DNA of 64,000 nt from Pelomonas sp. BJYL3 (GCF_027257975.1 NZ_JANZKX010000008.1:97995-161994), one strand, 5' to 3'. Shown: positions 45,160 through 54,516, numbered from the stretch's first letter. Translations and numbers: made by a program. Notes: generated from the sequence alone by a model not told the origin.

Positions 45160-47214
45160 ATGAACACCTGGATCGATGCACTACTGGACAAGGCCCGGAA
45201 CTTCCCGGACAAGCTGGCCTTCGCCAATCTCGACGAGGCCGGCGAGGTCGATCAGCAGCTCACCTTCGCGGCCCTGCTGGAGCGGGCCGAGCTGCTGGCC
45301 CGCCATCTGCAGCAGCACACCCGGCCGCAGGACCGCGTGCTGCTGCTGTATGCACCCGGCCTCGACTACGTGGAGGCCTTCTACGCCTGCATGTTGGCGG
45401 GCGTCGTGGCCGTGCCGCTCTACTCGCCGCAGAACGAACGCAAGCTGGAGCTGATCGATGCCATCGCCGCCGACTGCCAGGCCGCCCTGGCCCTGAGTAC
45501 CCAGCTCTACTGCGAACGCATGGCCGAGCGCGCCGCCACGCGGCCCGCCGGCGTGAAGCAGCTGCCCTGGCTGGCCACGGACTGCCTGCGCGAGCCGCCC
45601 GCGGCCCCCTGGAGCCCGCCCGCCGTCGGCCCCGACGACCTGGCCTATCTGCAATACACCTCCGGCTCCACCTCCACCCCCAAGGGCGTGATGCTCAGCC
45701 ACCGCCTCACGCTGGCCCATTCGCGGGAACTGCAGCAGCTGTGGGACACCACGCCGGACAGCGTGCTCGTGTCCTGGCTGCCGCACTTCCATGACCTGGG
45801 CCAGGTGTTCTCCATCCTCCATCCCGTCTACCTGGGCATGCGCAGCGTGCTGATGGCGCCGGCGGTATTCATGCAGCGGCCCCAGCGCTGGCTGCAGGCC
45901 ATCAGCGACTTCAAGGCCAGCCACAGCGCAGCGCCGGACTTCGCCTACATGCACTGCGCCCGGCATGTCACCGAGGCTGACCTGGCCTCGCTGGACCTGT
46001 CCTCCTGGCGCGTGGCGGTCAATGGTGCGGAGCCCGTGCGCGCCGACTCCATCCTGGCCTTTGACGACCGCTTCGCCGTCCGTGGCGCAACGCTGGAGAT
46101 GCACCGGCCCTCCTACGGCCTGGCCGAAGCGACGCTGGTGGTCACGGCCCACAAGAGCCCCTGGGGGCCGCGCATCATGTGGTTCAACAGCGAGGCCTTC
46201 AGCCGCAACGAGATCCTGCCCTGTCTGGACACCGACCCCAAGGCGCTGGCGCTCGTCAGCAATGGCCGCTGCGCCGACGGCGTGGAGGTGGCCATCGTCG
46301 ACCCAGTCACCCGGGCCCGTCAGGGCGAGAACACGCTGGGCGAGATCTGGGTCAGCGGACCGGCGGTGGGCCTGGGCTACTGGGCCCGGCCGCAGGACAG
46401 CAGCGAGGTGTTCCAGGCCGCCATCGACGGCGAGGCGCAACGCCGCTACCTGCGCACGGGCGACCTCGGCTTCCTGCACGAGGGCGAGCTCTTCATCGCG
46501 GGTCGCTCAAAGGACGTGATCATCGTGCGGGGATCCAACCACTATCCGCAGGACATCGAGCTGACCGTGGAGCGGGCCCATCCCCTGGTCCGCGAGGGCT
46601 ATACCGCCTGCTTCAGCGTGCAGGAGAACGGCTTCGATCAGCTCATCATTGCCGCTGAACGAAAGCGCTATTTCGCCGATGACATCGACTATGACGAGGT
46701 GATGCGCGCGATCCAGGCGGCCGTGGTGTCGCGCCACGGCATTCCCGCCACGGAGATCCTGCTCCTGAAGCCGGGGGTCATCGCCAAGACGACCAGCGGC
46801 AAGATCCAGCGCAGCCGCTGCCGCGCCGAGTACCTCGAGGGCAGCCTGCGCACCGTGGCCCGCCAGCGCCTGGCGCCTGCCGAGCCGCCCACCGCGCCCA
46901 CAGCACCCGCGCCGGCCCCTGCCGCCGGGGCACTGGCGGCGCCGACCATGCAGCACGTCATCCAGTGCTCCATCGTCAATTTCATCAAGGACTGGGTTGC
47001 GCGCGAGCTGAAGCGCACGCCGGACGCGGCGGCCGGAGAAAGCCCGCTGTCCAGCCTGGGCCTGAGCTCGATGGACATGTTCCGCCTGCATGGCGACCTG
47101 GAGACCTTCGTGCAGAAGCCGGTGCCCTCCGAATGGACCTGGGAGGCCCCGAGCCTGGATGCGCTGGCCTCTCAGCTGGCCCAGCACAGCCTCTGCGGCG
47201 CCCCGGCCGCCTGA
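45160..47214 (+). CDS. Fatty acyl-AMP ligase with C-terminal acyl carrier protein
   Basis: A 684-residue fusion. Residues 1 to about 580 are a fatty acyl-AMP ligase: YTSGSTSTPKGVMLSH at 166-181, the FAAL-typical WLPHFHDLGQVFSILHPVYL and QRPQRWLQAISDFKASHSAA, then RTGDLGFLHEGELFIAGRSK, VRGSNHYPQDIELTVE and the TTSGKIQRS lysine. An Ala/Pro linker (about 588-610) leads to an ACP with LGLSSMDMF, S637 being the 4'-phosphopantetheine site. It should adenylate a fatty acid and load it on its own ACP. GAGGAACTCCC precedes the ATG. This is the chain-loading module of the cluster. Confidence 0.95.
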   Translation: MNTWIDALLDKARNFPDKLAFANLDEAGEVDQQLTFAALLERAELLARHLQQHTRPQDRVLLLYAPGLDYVEAFYACMLAGVVAVPLYSPQNERKLELIDAIAADCQAALALSTQLYCERMAERAATRPAGVKQLPWLATDCLREPPAAPWSPPAVGPDDLAYLQYTSGSTSTPKGVMLSHRLTLAHSRELQQLWDTTPDSVLVSWLPHFHDLGQVFSILHPVYLGMRSVLMAPAVFMQRPQRWLQAISDFKASHSAAPDFAYMHCARHVTEADLASLDLSSWRVAVNGAEPVRADSILAFDDRFAVRGATLEMHRPSYGLAEATLVVTAHKSPWGPRIMWFNSEAFSRNEILPCLDTDPKALALVSNGRCADGVEVAIVDPVTRARQGENTLGEIWVSGPAVGLGYWARPQDSSEVFQAAIDGEAQRRYLRTGDLGFLHEGELFIAGRSKDVIIVRGSNHYPQDIELTVERAHPLVREGYTACFSVQENGFDQLIIAAERKRYFADDIDYDEVMRAIQAAVVSRHGIPATEILLLKPGVIAKTTSGKIQRSRCRAEYLEGSLRTVARQRLAPAEPPTAPTAPAPAPAAGALAAPTMQHVIQCSIVNFIKDWVARELKRTPDAAAGESPLSSLGLSSMDMFRLHGDLETFVQKPVPSEWTWEAPSLDALASQLAQHSLCGAPAA

Positions 47215-47235
47215 CCCCCTCACCCGAGACACCCC

Positions 47236-48300
47236 ATGAAACTTGAATCCATCGCGCTCGCCCTGCCCGGCCAGGTGGTGAGCAACAGCGACATCCTCTC
47301 CCTCATCCGCGACTACAGCGCCCGCGACAACGAGGGCCGGCTCGAGCAGGCGCTCAAGGCCGTCGAGTTCTTCCTGAGCTTCGCCGGCTCGAAGGAACGC
47401 CGCTGGCTGGCCGAAGGCGAGACCCCGATCGCCCTGCTGCGCCAGGCCGGCCAGCAGGCGCTGGACTCAGCCGGGCTGCGCCCGCAGGACATCGACCTGC
47501 TGATCTACGTCGGCATCGGCCGCGGCTTCATCGAGCCCGGCGGCGCCTACCACGCGGCCAATGCGCTGGGCATGGACGGCGTCGAGTGCTTCGACCTGAT
47601 CGACGCCTGCATGAGCTGGACGCGGGCCATGCACCTCAGCCAGACCCTGCTGCGCGCCGGCAGCTACCGCCGCATCATGGTGGTGAACGCCGAGTTCAAC
47701 ATGGTCAAGGGCGGGGCCATCCATCCGGCGCTCTTCGACCTGCGCTCGCCGGAGTCCGTCGAGTGGACCTTCCCCGCCTTCACGCTGGGCGAGGCGGCCA
47801 GCGCCACCATCGTCTGCGAGGACGGCCTGCACGGCCGCAGCGAATCGCCCTGGCAGTTCGAGTTCGAATCGCGCCCGGACCTGGCGGACCTCTGCAACAT
47901 CCCCCTCCACGCCTACGATCAGTACGCCCTGCCCTCGGAGCGCATCGCGAAGAACGGCTGCGGCCGCTTCACGTCCTACGGCGCCCAGCTGGTCGAGCAC
48001 GGACGACCGCACATCCTGAACGTCATGCAGCGCCTGGGTCGCAGCGTCCCGCTGGACAGCGCCAAGGCCCTGTTCACGCACGCCTCCTCCCACCGCGACT
48101 GGCAGAACTTCGCCGATGCGGCCGGGCTGGGCCCGCTGCTGTATTCCATCTTCCCGCGCACCGGGAACATCGTCTCGGCCTCGGTGCCCGGGGCCATCGC
48201 CCTGGCTGCCGCGGAAGGCCGCATCGAGCCGGGCGATCGGCTCATCGGCTGGGTGGGAAGCGCCGGCATGTCCTATGGCGCCTTCAGCTTCGTGATGTAG
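47236..48300 (+). CDS. Divergent beta-ketoacyl-ACP synthase III-like condensing enzyme
   Basis: A 354-residue thiolase-fold protein. Putative triad: C125 in DLIDACMSWTRAM, H282 in LFTHASSHRDW and N311 in RTGNIVSASVPG; the C-H-N spacing matches FabH. The neighbourhoods differ strongly from housekeeping FabH (no CSAG or HQANxR), as in secondary-metabolite KAS III enzymes that use unusual acyl donors or make esters or amides. It starts 21 bases after the FAAL-ACP stop, in the same operon. Likely role: condense the ACP-bound chain with an extender or nucleophile. Reaction not certain. Confidence 0.88.
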   Translation: MKLESIALALPGQVVSNSDILSLIRDYSARDNEGRLEQALKAVEFFLSFAGSKERRWLAEGETPIALLRQAGQQALDSAGLRPQDIDLLIYVGIGRGFIEPGGAYHAANALGMDGVECFDLIDACMSWTRAMHLSQTLLRAGSYRRIMVVNAEFNMVKGGAIHPALFDLRSPESVEWTFPAFTLGEAASATIVCEDGLHGRSESPWQFEFESRPDLADLCNIPLHAYDQYALPSERIAKNGCGRFTSYGAQLVEHGRPHILNVMQRLGRSVPLDSAKALFTHASSHRDWQNFADAAGLGPLLYSIFPRTGNIVSASVPGAIALAAAEGRIEPGDRLIGWVGSAGMSYGAFSFVM

Positions 48301-48387
48301 CGCGCCGAGCCGGCCGTGGGCCGGCACGTCCCCGATGTCGCGATCGGCCCCGCCGATCGCCCCCTGACACGTCCAACGCCTTCACCC

Positions 48388-51009
48388 ATGCCTCTGCTTC
48401 ATGCCCTGCACCTGCTGTTCGTCGGCAGCCTGTACCTCGTGGCCTATGGATTCCAGCGCCTCACCCGCCCCGGGCAGGACAGGCGGCTCCTCCAGGCCCG
48501 CCTCCTGCATGCCTTCCTGGTCCGCATGGGCCCGATCTACATCAAGTTCGGCCAGCTGCTCGCCACGCGGGCCGACCTCATTCCCGCGGCCTGGGTCGAG
48601 CAGCTCAGCAGGCTGCAGGACGATGTACCCCCCATGCCCGCCGCGGCCTCCATGGACCGGCTGCGTGCGGCCCTGGACAGGCCTGTCGAGGAGGTCTTCG
48701 CCGCCTTCGATCCCGTGCCCGTCGCCAGCGCCTCGATCGCGCAGGTCCACCAGGCGCGCCTGAAGGACGGACGCGAGGTGGCGGTGAAACTGGTCCGGGC
48801 CGGCGTGCGGGGGCAGCTGGAGAGCAGCCTGCGCCTGATGACGATCCTGGCCACCCTGCTGCAGCGCTGCAGTCCCGCCGCGCGGCAGCTGAGCCTGAAG
48901 CGCCGCATGACCGAGCTGTCGGTGCTGCTGCTCCGGCAGGCCGACCTGCGCCAGGAGGCGCAGGCCCAGGAGCTGGTGCGCAGCAATTTCCAGGGGCACC
49001 GCTTCGTGGTCGTGCCGGAGGTCTATCCGGAGTTCAGCGGTCCGGAGGTGCTCGTGATGCAGTTCATGCGGGGCATCCCCGGCCGTGCCGTCGAGCGCGC
49101 GCCCATCGACCGCAAACAGCTCGCGCGCCGGCTGCAGGACAGCATCTACACCATGCTCTACATGCACGGCTTCTGCCATGGCGACCCGCACCCCGGCAAT
49201 GTCTTCTTCGACGAGGAGGGGCGTCTGATCCTGCTGGACTACGGCATCACCGTGGCCCTCAGCGAGGACGAGAAGTGGGGCCTGTCCTCCTTCTACTACG
49301 CCTGCACCCGCAAGGAGTGGGCGCTGGCCGCGCAGCGCTTCACCCATCACTTCGTCGAGGACAAGCAGGAGGTCCAGGCACGCTGGGCCGACTACGAGGC
49401 TCAGATCACGCGCGTGCTGCAACACCACTTCGACGAATGCCACAACCAGTGGTCAACGGTGAGCTACTTCAAGGACGTCAATGAAGTCCTGAAGCGCTTC
49501 GGCGCCAAGTACACGACCACCTTCACCAAGGTCGAGCTGGTGTTCCTGAGCGTGGAGGGCTTCGCGTCGATGATCGACCCCGCCATCGACATCTGGGCCA
49601 ATGCCCGTGTCTTCACCGACCGCTACTCGCCCTACATGAGCGAGGCCGTGAAGTCCTGCTTCGACCAGCACTTCTCGCAGCTGCTGCCCGGCTCGCTGTC
49701 CCTGCGCGACCAGGCCAACCAGTACCTCGTGGCGCCCACCCATATCCATCGCTACTTCTTCCCCAGCGCCTATCCGATCTTCGTGGACAAGGCCGAGGGC
49801 GGGCACCTCTTTGACGTGGACGGCAACCGCTTCGTGGACCTCTCGGGAGGCTATGGGCCCCACATCCTCGGCTACAAGCATCCGGCCGTGCAGGCGGCCC
49901 TGATGCAGGGCGTGCAGGACGGCTTGGTGAACGCCATCGGCAATCGCGCCGAGCTGGACCTCGCCCGCCGCCTGGTGGAGGCCTTCCATCCGGACGGCAA
50001 GGCCGTGCTGTGCAACTCCGGCACCGAAGCCTGCCTGAAGGCGATCCGCCTCTCCCGCGCCTACAGCCGCAAGACGCGGGTCGCCAAGTTCGAAGGCCAC
50101 TACCACGGCTGGTCCGACCAGGGCATGGTCAGTTCCTGGTTCCGCTTCCGCGGGGACGCCACCCAGCCCCACCCGGTCAGCGGTTCGCAGGGCACCGATG
50201 CCGGCACCGTCGACCAGACCCTGGTCCTGCAGTACGGGGACCCGGACGGCCTGGAACGCCTGCGCGAGCATGCCGATGAGCTGGCCTGCTGCATCTGCGA
50301 GCCCATGCCCTCCTCGATCGCCAAGTGCGACGTCGAGTTCCTCAGGCGCCTGCGCAGCCTGTGCACCGAGCTCGGCATCGTGCTGATCTTTGACGAGGTC
50401 GTCACCGGCTTCCGCGTGACCTACGGCGGCGCCCAGACGCTGGCGGGCGTCCGGCCGGACCTCACCACGCTGGGCAAGATCATCGGCGGCGGGCTGCCCT
50501 GCGGCGCCGTAGTCGGACGGGCGGACATCGTGGACGTGGCGCGCAGCTCGCAGGACCCCTTCTTCGACTACGACAACAAGGCCTTCGTCGGCGGGACGAT
50601 GAGCGGCAACTCCCTCACCTGCCAGGCCGGCATCGCGGCGCTGGACCAGCTCAACGGCAACCGCAGCCTCTACGAACGCCTCAACGCGCACACCGACTGG
50701 CTGGCCGCCCAGATGCGTGCCATCGCGAAGGAGCTCGACATCGACTTCTTCATCGAGGGCCGGCACAGCATCTTCTCGCTGACCTTCAGCCACCGCACCT
50801 CCAAGCTCTACCGCAAGAAGCAGGCCGGCAGCAACTTCAAGGCCAATATCGCGCTGGCCTATTACATGCGCAAGTACGGCGTCTACATCCCCGAACTGCA
50901 CTCCTTCATGATCAGCACGGCACACACCATGGCCGACCTGGAGGAGGTCGTGAAGGCGTTCCGGCGCAGCCTTCAGGAGATGTGCGCCGACGGATTCTTC
51001 GTCCACTGA
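48388..51009 (+). CDS. UbiB/ABC1 atypical kinase fused to class III PLP aminotransferase
   Basis: One uninterrupted chain of 873 residues. Residues 1-22 are hydrophobic and may anchor it. Residues about 40-430 are a complete UbiB-type domain: KxGQ motif K53-Q56 (YIKFGQLLATR), Ala-rich loop ASASIAQVH (113-121), lysine K134, E190, HGDPHPGN (264-271) and DYG (284-286). Residues about 450-873 are a glutamate-1-semialdehyde aminotransferase-like domain: NSGTEA (543-548), HYHGW (571-575), FDEVVTGFR (668-676) and PLP lysine K697 in TLGKIIGG. UbiB proteins handle polyprenyl lipids in quinone synthesis, so the kinase may present a membrane-bound carbonyl substrate to the aminotransferase (inference). 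Start: ATG 48388; no strong ribosome site. Confidence 0.93.
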   Translation: MPLLHALHLLFVGSLYLVAYGFQRLTRPGQDRRLLQARLLHAFLVRMGPIYIKFGQLLATRADLIPAAWVEQLSRLQDDVPPMPAAASMDRLRAALDRPVEEVFAAFDPVPVASASIAQVHQARLKDGREVAVKLVRAGVRGQLESSLRLMTILATLLQRCSPAARQLSLKRRMTELSVLLLRQADLRQEAQAQELVRSNFQGHRFVVVPEVYPEFSGPEVLVMQFMRGIPGRAVERAPIDRKQLARRLQDSIYTMLYMHGFCHGDPHPGNVFFDEEGRLILLDYGITVALSEDEKWGLSSFYYACTRKEWALAAQRFTHHFVEDKQEVQARWADYEAQITRVLQHHFDECHNQWSTVSYFKDVNEVLKRFGAKYTTTFTKVELVFLSVEGFASMIDPAIDIWANARVFTDRYSPYMSEAVKSCFDQHFSQLLPGSLSLRDQANQYLVAPTHIHRYFFPSAYPIFVDKAEGGHLFDVDGNRFVDLSGGYGPHILGYKHPAVQAALMQGVQDGLVNAIGNRAELDLARRLVEAFHPDGKAVLCNSGTEACLKAIRLSRAYSRKTRVAKFEGHYHGWSDQGMVSSWFRFRGDATQPHPVSGSQGTDAGTVDQTLVLQYGDPDGLERLREHADELACCICEPMPSSIAKCDVEFLRRLRSLCTELGIVLIFDEVVTGFRVTYGGAQTLAGVRPDLTTLGKIIGGGLPCGAVVGRADIVDVARSSQDPFFDYDNKAFVGGTMSGNSLTCQAGIAALDQLNGNRSLYERLNAHTDWLAAQMRAIAKELDIDFFIEGRHSIFSLTFSHRTSKLYRKKQAGSNFKANIALAYYMRKYGVYIPELHSFMISTAHTMADLEEVVKAFRRSLQEMCADGFFVH

Positions 51010-51088
51010 GCCTGCCCCCGCCGCTCGCGGTCAGCGCCCGCCGCGGCGTTCGGGCTGCGCCGGCTTCCCTTCCCTTTCATCACGAGCC

Positions 51089-52624
51089 ATGAACCACACA
51101 AGACGCCGTCTCCTGATGGCCGCAGGCGCCACCGCGGCCTTCGGATCCCTGCTGTCCGCCCAGAGCCTCGCGCAGGCCGAGAGCCGCCGCCACTCGCTGA
51201 CCGAGTTGCGGAGCCACTGGCGCTCGCGCCTGCGCCGCGCCCCCGCCGCCCCCTCCGTGGCCATCATCGGCGCGGGCATCGCGGGGCTCGTGGCGGCCTA
51301 CGAGCTGCGCCGCCAGGGCCTGCAACCCATCGTCTTCGAAGCGACGGGCCGCCCCGGCGGCCGCATCGAAACCCTGCGTGCCGACAGCTGGATCCAGGAG
51401 CAGGGCGAGAGCCAGTACTGCCGCTTCCAGCGGGACCGCGACCTCTACTTCAACAGCGGCCCGGCGCGCATCTCGCAGGGGCACTCGCGCGTGCTGCACT
51501 ACTGCCGCGAGCTGTCGGTGGAGCTCGAGCTGATCATCAACGAGAACAAGGCGGGCTACTTCCGGGTCGCGGCGCTGGCGCAGCGCGGCCCTCTGCGCCT
51601 GCGGCAGTTCCAGGCCAGCCTGCGCGGCGGCATTGCCGAGCTGCTGGCCAAGAACCTGGCCGCAGGCAGCAGCCAGGGCGTGATTCCGCCGGCCGAAATC
51701 CCGGGCGTGCTGGCCCTGCTGGCCCAGTTCGGCGACCTCGGCAGCGACCTGCGCTTCACGGGCAGCTCGCGCGGCGGCGTGAGCGAGGGCAGCGACCCCA
51801 TGCACCCGGCCACGCCCCTGTCGCCGCTGGAGCTGCGGGAGCTGGCCCGCATGGACTTCTTCTCGCAGTACAAGCTGCACCTGGGCGAATACCTGGACCA
51901 GCAGGCCAGCATGATGCAGCCGCGCCATGGCATGGACCACATCAGCCAGGCGCTGTACCAGCAGGTCGCCGACCGCGTGCTTCTGAACTGCCCCGTCACC
52001 GCCCTGGAACGCCGAGGCACGGGCGCGCTGGTCCGCTTCACGCGCAACGGGCAGGCCGCGGCGATGCCCTTCGACCGGGTCATCGTCGCCACCTCGCCCC
52101 TGCTGGCCTCGCGCTGGGGCCGGGACTTCTCCCCGGGCGTGCGGACCGCCCTGCTGTCACACCAGATGTCACGCCCGGCCAAGGTCGCCTTCCAGTCGGA
52201 GCGCTTCTGGGAGACACGGGACGGCATCTACGGCGGCGTCTCCTACACCGACGAGGACATCACCATGCTGTGGTACCCCTCGCATGCCGTGGGCAGCGCC
52301 CAGGGCATCCTGGTGGGGGCCTACCATGTCGGCGCCTTTCCCGGCGACCGCTTCGGCGACCTGCCCGCCGCGGAGCGCATCCGGCTGGCCCAGGAGCAGG
52401 GGGAGAAGATCCACCCCGGCTACCGCCGCATGGTGAGCGCCGGCATCAGCCGCTCGTGGAGCCGGGCGGCCTACTTCGAGGGGGGCTGGTCGATGTCGGA
52501 GCCCTCGAGCCTGCTGCAGCAACCGGACGGCCCCTTCCTCTTCGCGGGGGACTATCTGTCGCATATGTCGGGCTGGATGGAGGGCGCGATCGCCTCCGCG
52601 CATGGCGCGCTGTCGCAGCTTTGA
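51089..52624 (+). CDS. Tat-exported FAD-dependent amine oxidase
   Basis: A 511-residue flavoprotein. The N-terminus NHTRRRLLMAAGATAAFGSL is a Tat signal (twin arginine, then hydrophobic core, AQA cleavage region), so the folded holoenzyme should be periplasmic. FAD-binding motif GAGIAGLVAAYELRRQGLQP at 61-80 is followed by ATGRPGGRIETL. The C-terminal FAD segment FLFAGDYLSHMSGWMEGAI is typical of L-amino-acid/monoamine oxidases. Last gene of the plus-strand run, 79 bases after the fusion gene. It may oxidise the amine installed by the aminotransferase, or an aminoacyl group, after export. Confidence 0.92.
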   Translation: MNHTRRRLLMAAGATAAFGSLLSAQSLAQAESRRHSLTELRSHWRSRLRRAPAAPSVAIIGAGIAGLVAAYELRRQGLQPIVFEATGRPGGRIETLRADSWIQEQGESQYCRFQRDRDLYFNSGPARISQGHSRVLHYCRELSVELELIINENKAGYFRVAALAQRGPLRLRQFQASLRGGIAELLAKNLAAGSSQGVIPPAEIPGVLALLAQFGDLGSDLRFTGSSRGGVSEGSDPMHPATPLSPLELRELARMDFFSQYKLHLGEYLDQQASMMQPRHGMDHISQALYQQVADRVLLNCPVTALERRGTGALVRFTRNGQAAAMPFDRVIVATSPLLASRWGRDFSPGVRTALLSHQMSRPAKVAFQSERFWETRDGIYGGVSYTDEDITMLWYPSHAVGSAQGILVGAYHVGAFPGDRFGDLPAAERIRLAQEQGEKIHPGYRRMVSAGISRSWSRAAYFEGGWSMSEPSSLLQQPDGPFLFAGDYLSHMSGWMEGAIASAHGALSQL

Positions 52625-52639
52625 GCGCCGGGGCCGGCA

Positions 52640-53557
52640 TCAGGCCTGCACGCGGGACTCCGCCGTCAGCAACTCGTCCATGCGCCGCGCCACCGCCCAG
52701 GCGGCCCGCACGCGCGACTCCCGCGTGGTGCTGGCCACCCGCGGCGTGATCTGCAGATTGGGCATGCCATGCAGGGGCCGGTCGGGCTCCAGCCAGCCCG
52801 GCTCCACGCTGTCCATCCAGGCCGCGAGGATGCGGCCGCTGCGCATGGCGCCGGCCAGGGCCACGTCGTCGAACATGGCGCAGTGGGTGAGCGCCACCAC
52901 CACCTGGTTGGCCTTGGCATGGCCCAGCACGCGGTGGCCCAGCAGGCCCTTGTAGCGCGGGTAGAAGGGCAGCTGCACGCAGAGCACGTCGCTCTGCTCC
53001 ATCAGGGCGCGCAGGGCCACGGGCGGGATGTTCCATTGCTTCCAGAGGTCCTCGCTCTCGTGCAGAGAGGGGTCGTAGCCCAGGACCTTGGCGCCGAAGG
53101 CCGGCAGGATCTGGGCCAGCACGCGCGAGGCCGGAGTCAGGCCCAGCAGGCCCACGGTGGACTGCCCCAGCTCGCGCCCTACCAGCAGGCCATCGGCGCC
53201 GTAGACCGGCACCCGGCGCAGCATGTTCAGCGCCGCGCCCAGCATGTACTCGGCCTCGGCCTGCGCCGTGGCCGCGCCGGAACGCACGAGTTCGACCTCG
53301 TGCATGCGGCAGGCCTCGATGTCCACCGTCTCGATGCCGGCGCTCACGCGGCCGATCACCCGCAGGCGCGGCGCGGCCTTCAGCAGGGAATGGTCGACCG
53401 CCACGGTGGGCGGCAGGATCAGACCGTGCACCTGCTGCAGGCCTTCACGCAGCGCGGCGGGGTCCCGGGCCAGCTCCGGCGCCACGCGCACGGCATGCCG
53501 CTTGCCCAGCCATTCGACCACCTCGACATCCAGAGGTTCCAGCACCAGCAGATTCAT
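52640..53557 (-). CDS. D-2-hydroxyacid dehydrogenase homologue lacking catalytic residues
   Basis: A 305-residue protein with the two-domain fold of the family ([49 protein letters not shown]). The dinucleotide loop reads GLLGLTPAS (136-144) instead of GxGxxG. The segment that normally holds the catalytic Arg (NxARG) reads [10 protein letters not shown]. The TPH catalytic His is Arg (TPRVAS, R273). It therefore looks like a non-catalytic relative, perhaps a regulatory or binding protein. It converges on the amine oxidase gene and is divergent from galU with an 83-base gap. Confidence 0.88.
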   Translation of the reverse strand: MNLLVLEPLDVEVVEWLGKRHAVRVAPELARDPAALREGLQQVHGLILPPTVAVDHSLLKAAPRLRVIGRVSAGIETVDIEACRMHEVELVRSGAATAQAEAEYMLGAALNMLRRVPVYGADGLLVGRELGQSTVGLLGLTPASRVLAQILPAFGAKVLGYDPSLHESEDLWKQWNIPPVALRALMEQSDVLCVQLPFYPRYKGLLGHRVLGHAKANQVVVALTHCAMFDDVALAGAMRSGRILAAWMDSVEPGWLEPDRPLHGMPNLQITPRVASTTRESRVRAAWAVARRMDELLTAESRVQA

Positions 53558-53640
53558 CTTTTCATGTTCCAGATGGCATTGCGCCGGGGCCAGACCCCCC
53601 GTGCCACAATCCCACGCATTCGTCCCAGGCAGCTCGCCAG

Positions 53641-54516
53641 ATGCAAATCAACAAAGCCATTTTCCCTGTTGCGGGCCTCGGCACGCGTTTTCTCCCGGCA
53701 ACAAAAGCGCAGCCAAAGGAAATGCTGCCGGTCGTGGACAAGCCTTTGATCCAGTATGCGGTCGAAGAAGCCTATGCCGCGGGCATCCGCGAGATGATCT
53801 TTGTGACCGGCCGTCACAAGCGCCCCATCGAGGATCACTTTGACATGAGCTTCGAGCTGGAGGTCGGCCTGGAGCAGGCCGGCAAGCAGGAGCTGCTCGA
53901 CGTCGTGCGCAGCGTCAAGCCCGATGACATGGAGTGCATCTATGTCCGCCAGGCGCAGGCCCTGGGCCTCGGCCATGCGGTGCTGTGCGGGCAGCGTCTG
54001 GTGGGCAACGAGCCCTTCGCCGTGCTGCTGGCGGACGACCTGATGGTCGGCCCCGACGAAGGCCGTCCCGTGCTCAAGCAGATGGTCGAGCAGTTCAGCG
54101 AATGGCGCGCCTCCATCCTTGCCGTGCAGGAAGTCCCCGCCGAGCACACCCGGCGCTACGGCATCGTGGCCGGCGCCCCGGTGAGCGACAAGCTGGTGGA
54201 CGTCCAGCGCATCGTCGAGAAGCCCGCGCCCGAGGCCGCGCCTTCGCGCCTGGGCGTGGCGGGGCGCTACATCCTCACGCCGGGCGTCTTTCTCGAGATC
54301 GCCAGCCAGCCGCGCGGCGTGGGTGGCGAGATCCAGCTGACGGACGGCATCGCCGGTCTGCTGCGTCGCGAGAAGGTCTTTGCCTACCGTTACGAGGGCA
54401 AGCGCTATGACTGCGGCTCCAAGGAAGGCTTTCTGCAGGCCAATGTGGAACTGGCCCTGGCGCATCCCGAGCTGGGCCCCGGGTTCCGCGAGTACCTGAA
54501 GTCGCTCAACGTCTGA
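53641..54516 (+). CDS. galU: UTP-glucose-1-phosphate uridylyltransferase
   Basis: Makes UDP-glucose from UTP and glucose-1-phosphate for surface polysaccharide and trehalose pathways. The 291 residues start with the nucleotide-binding signature [20 protein letters not shown], followed by [30 protein letters not shown] and [12 protein letters not shown]. Divergent from the dehydrogenase homologue; ends before a strong bidirectional terminator. Confidence 0.97.
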   Translation: MQINKAIFPVAGLGTRFLPATKAQPKEMLPVVDKPLIQYAVEEAYAAGIREMIFVTGRHKRPIEDHFDMSFELEVGLEQAGKQELLDVVRSVKPDDMECIYVRQAQALGLGHAVLCGQRLVGNEPFAVLLADDLMVGPDEGRPVLKQMVEQFSEWRASILAVQEVPAEHTRRYGIVAGAPVSDKLVDVQRIVEKPAPEAAPSRLGVAGRYILTPGVFLEIASQPRGVGGEIQLTDGIAGLLRREKVFAYRYEGKRYDCGSKEGFLQANVELALAHPELGPGFREYLKSLNV

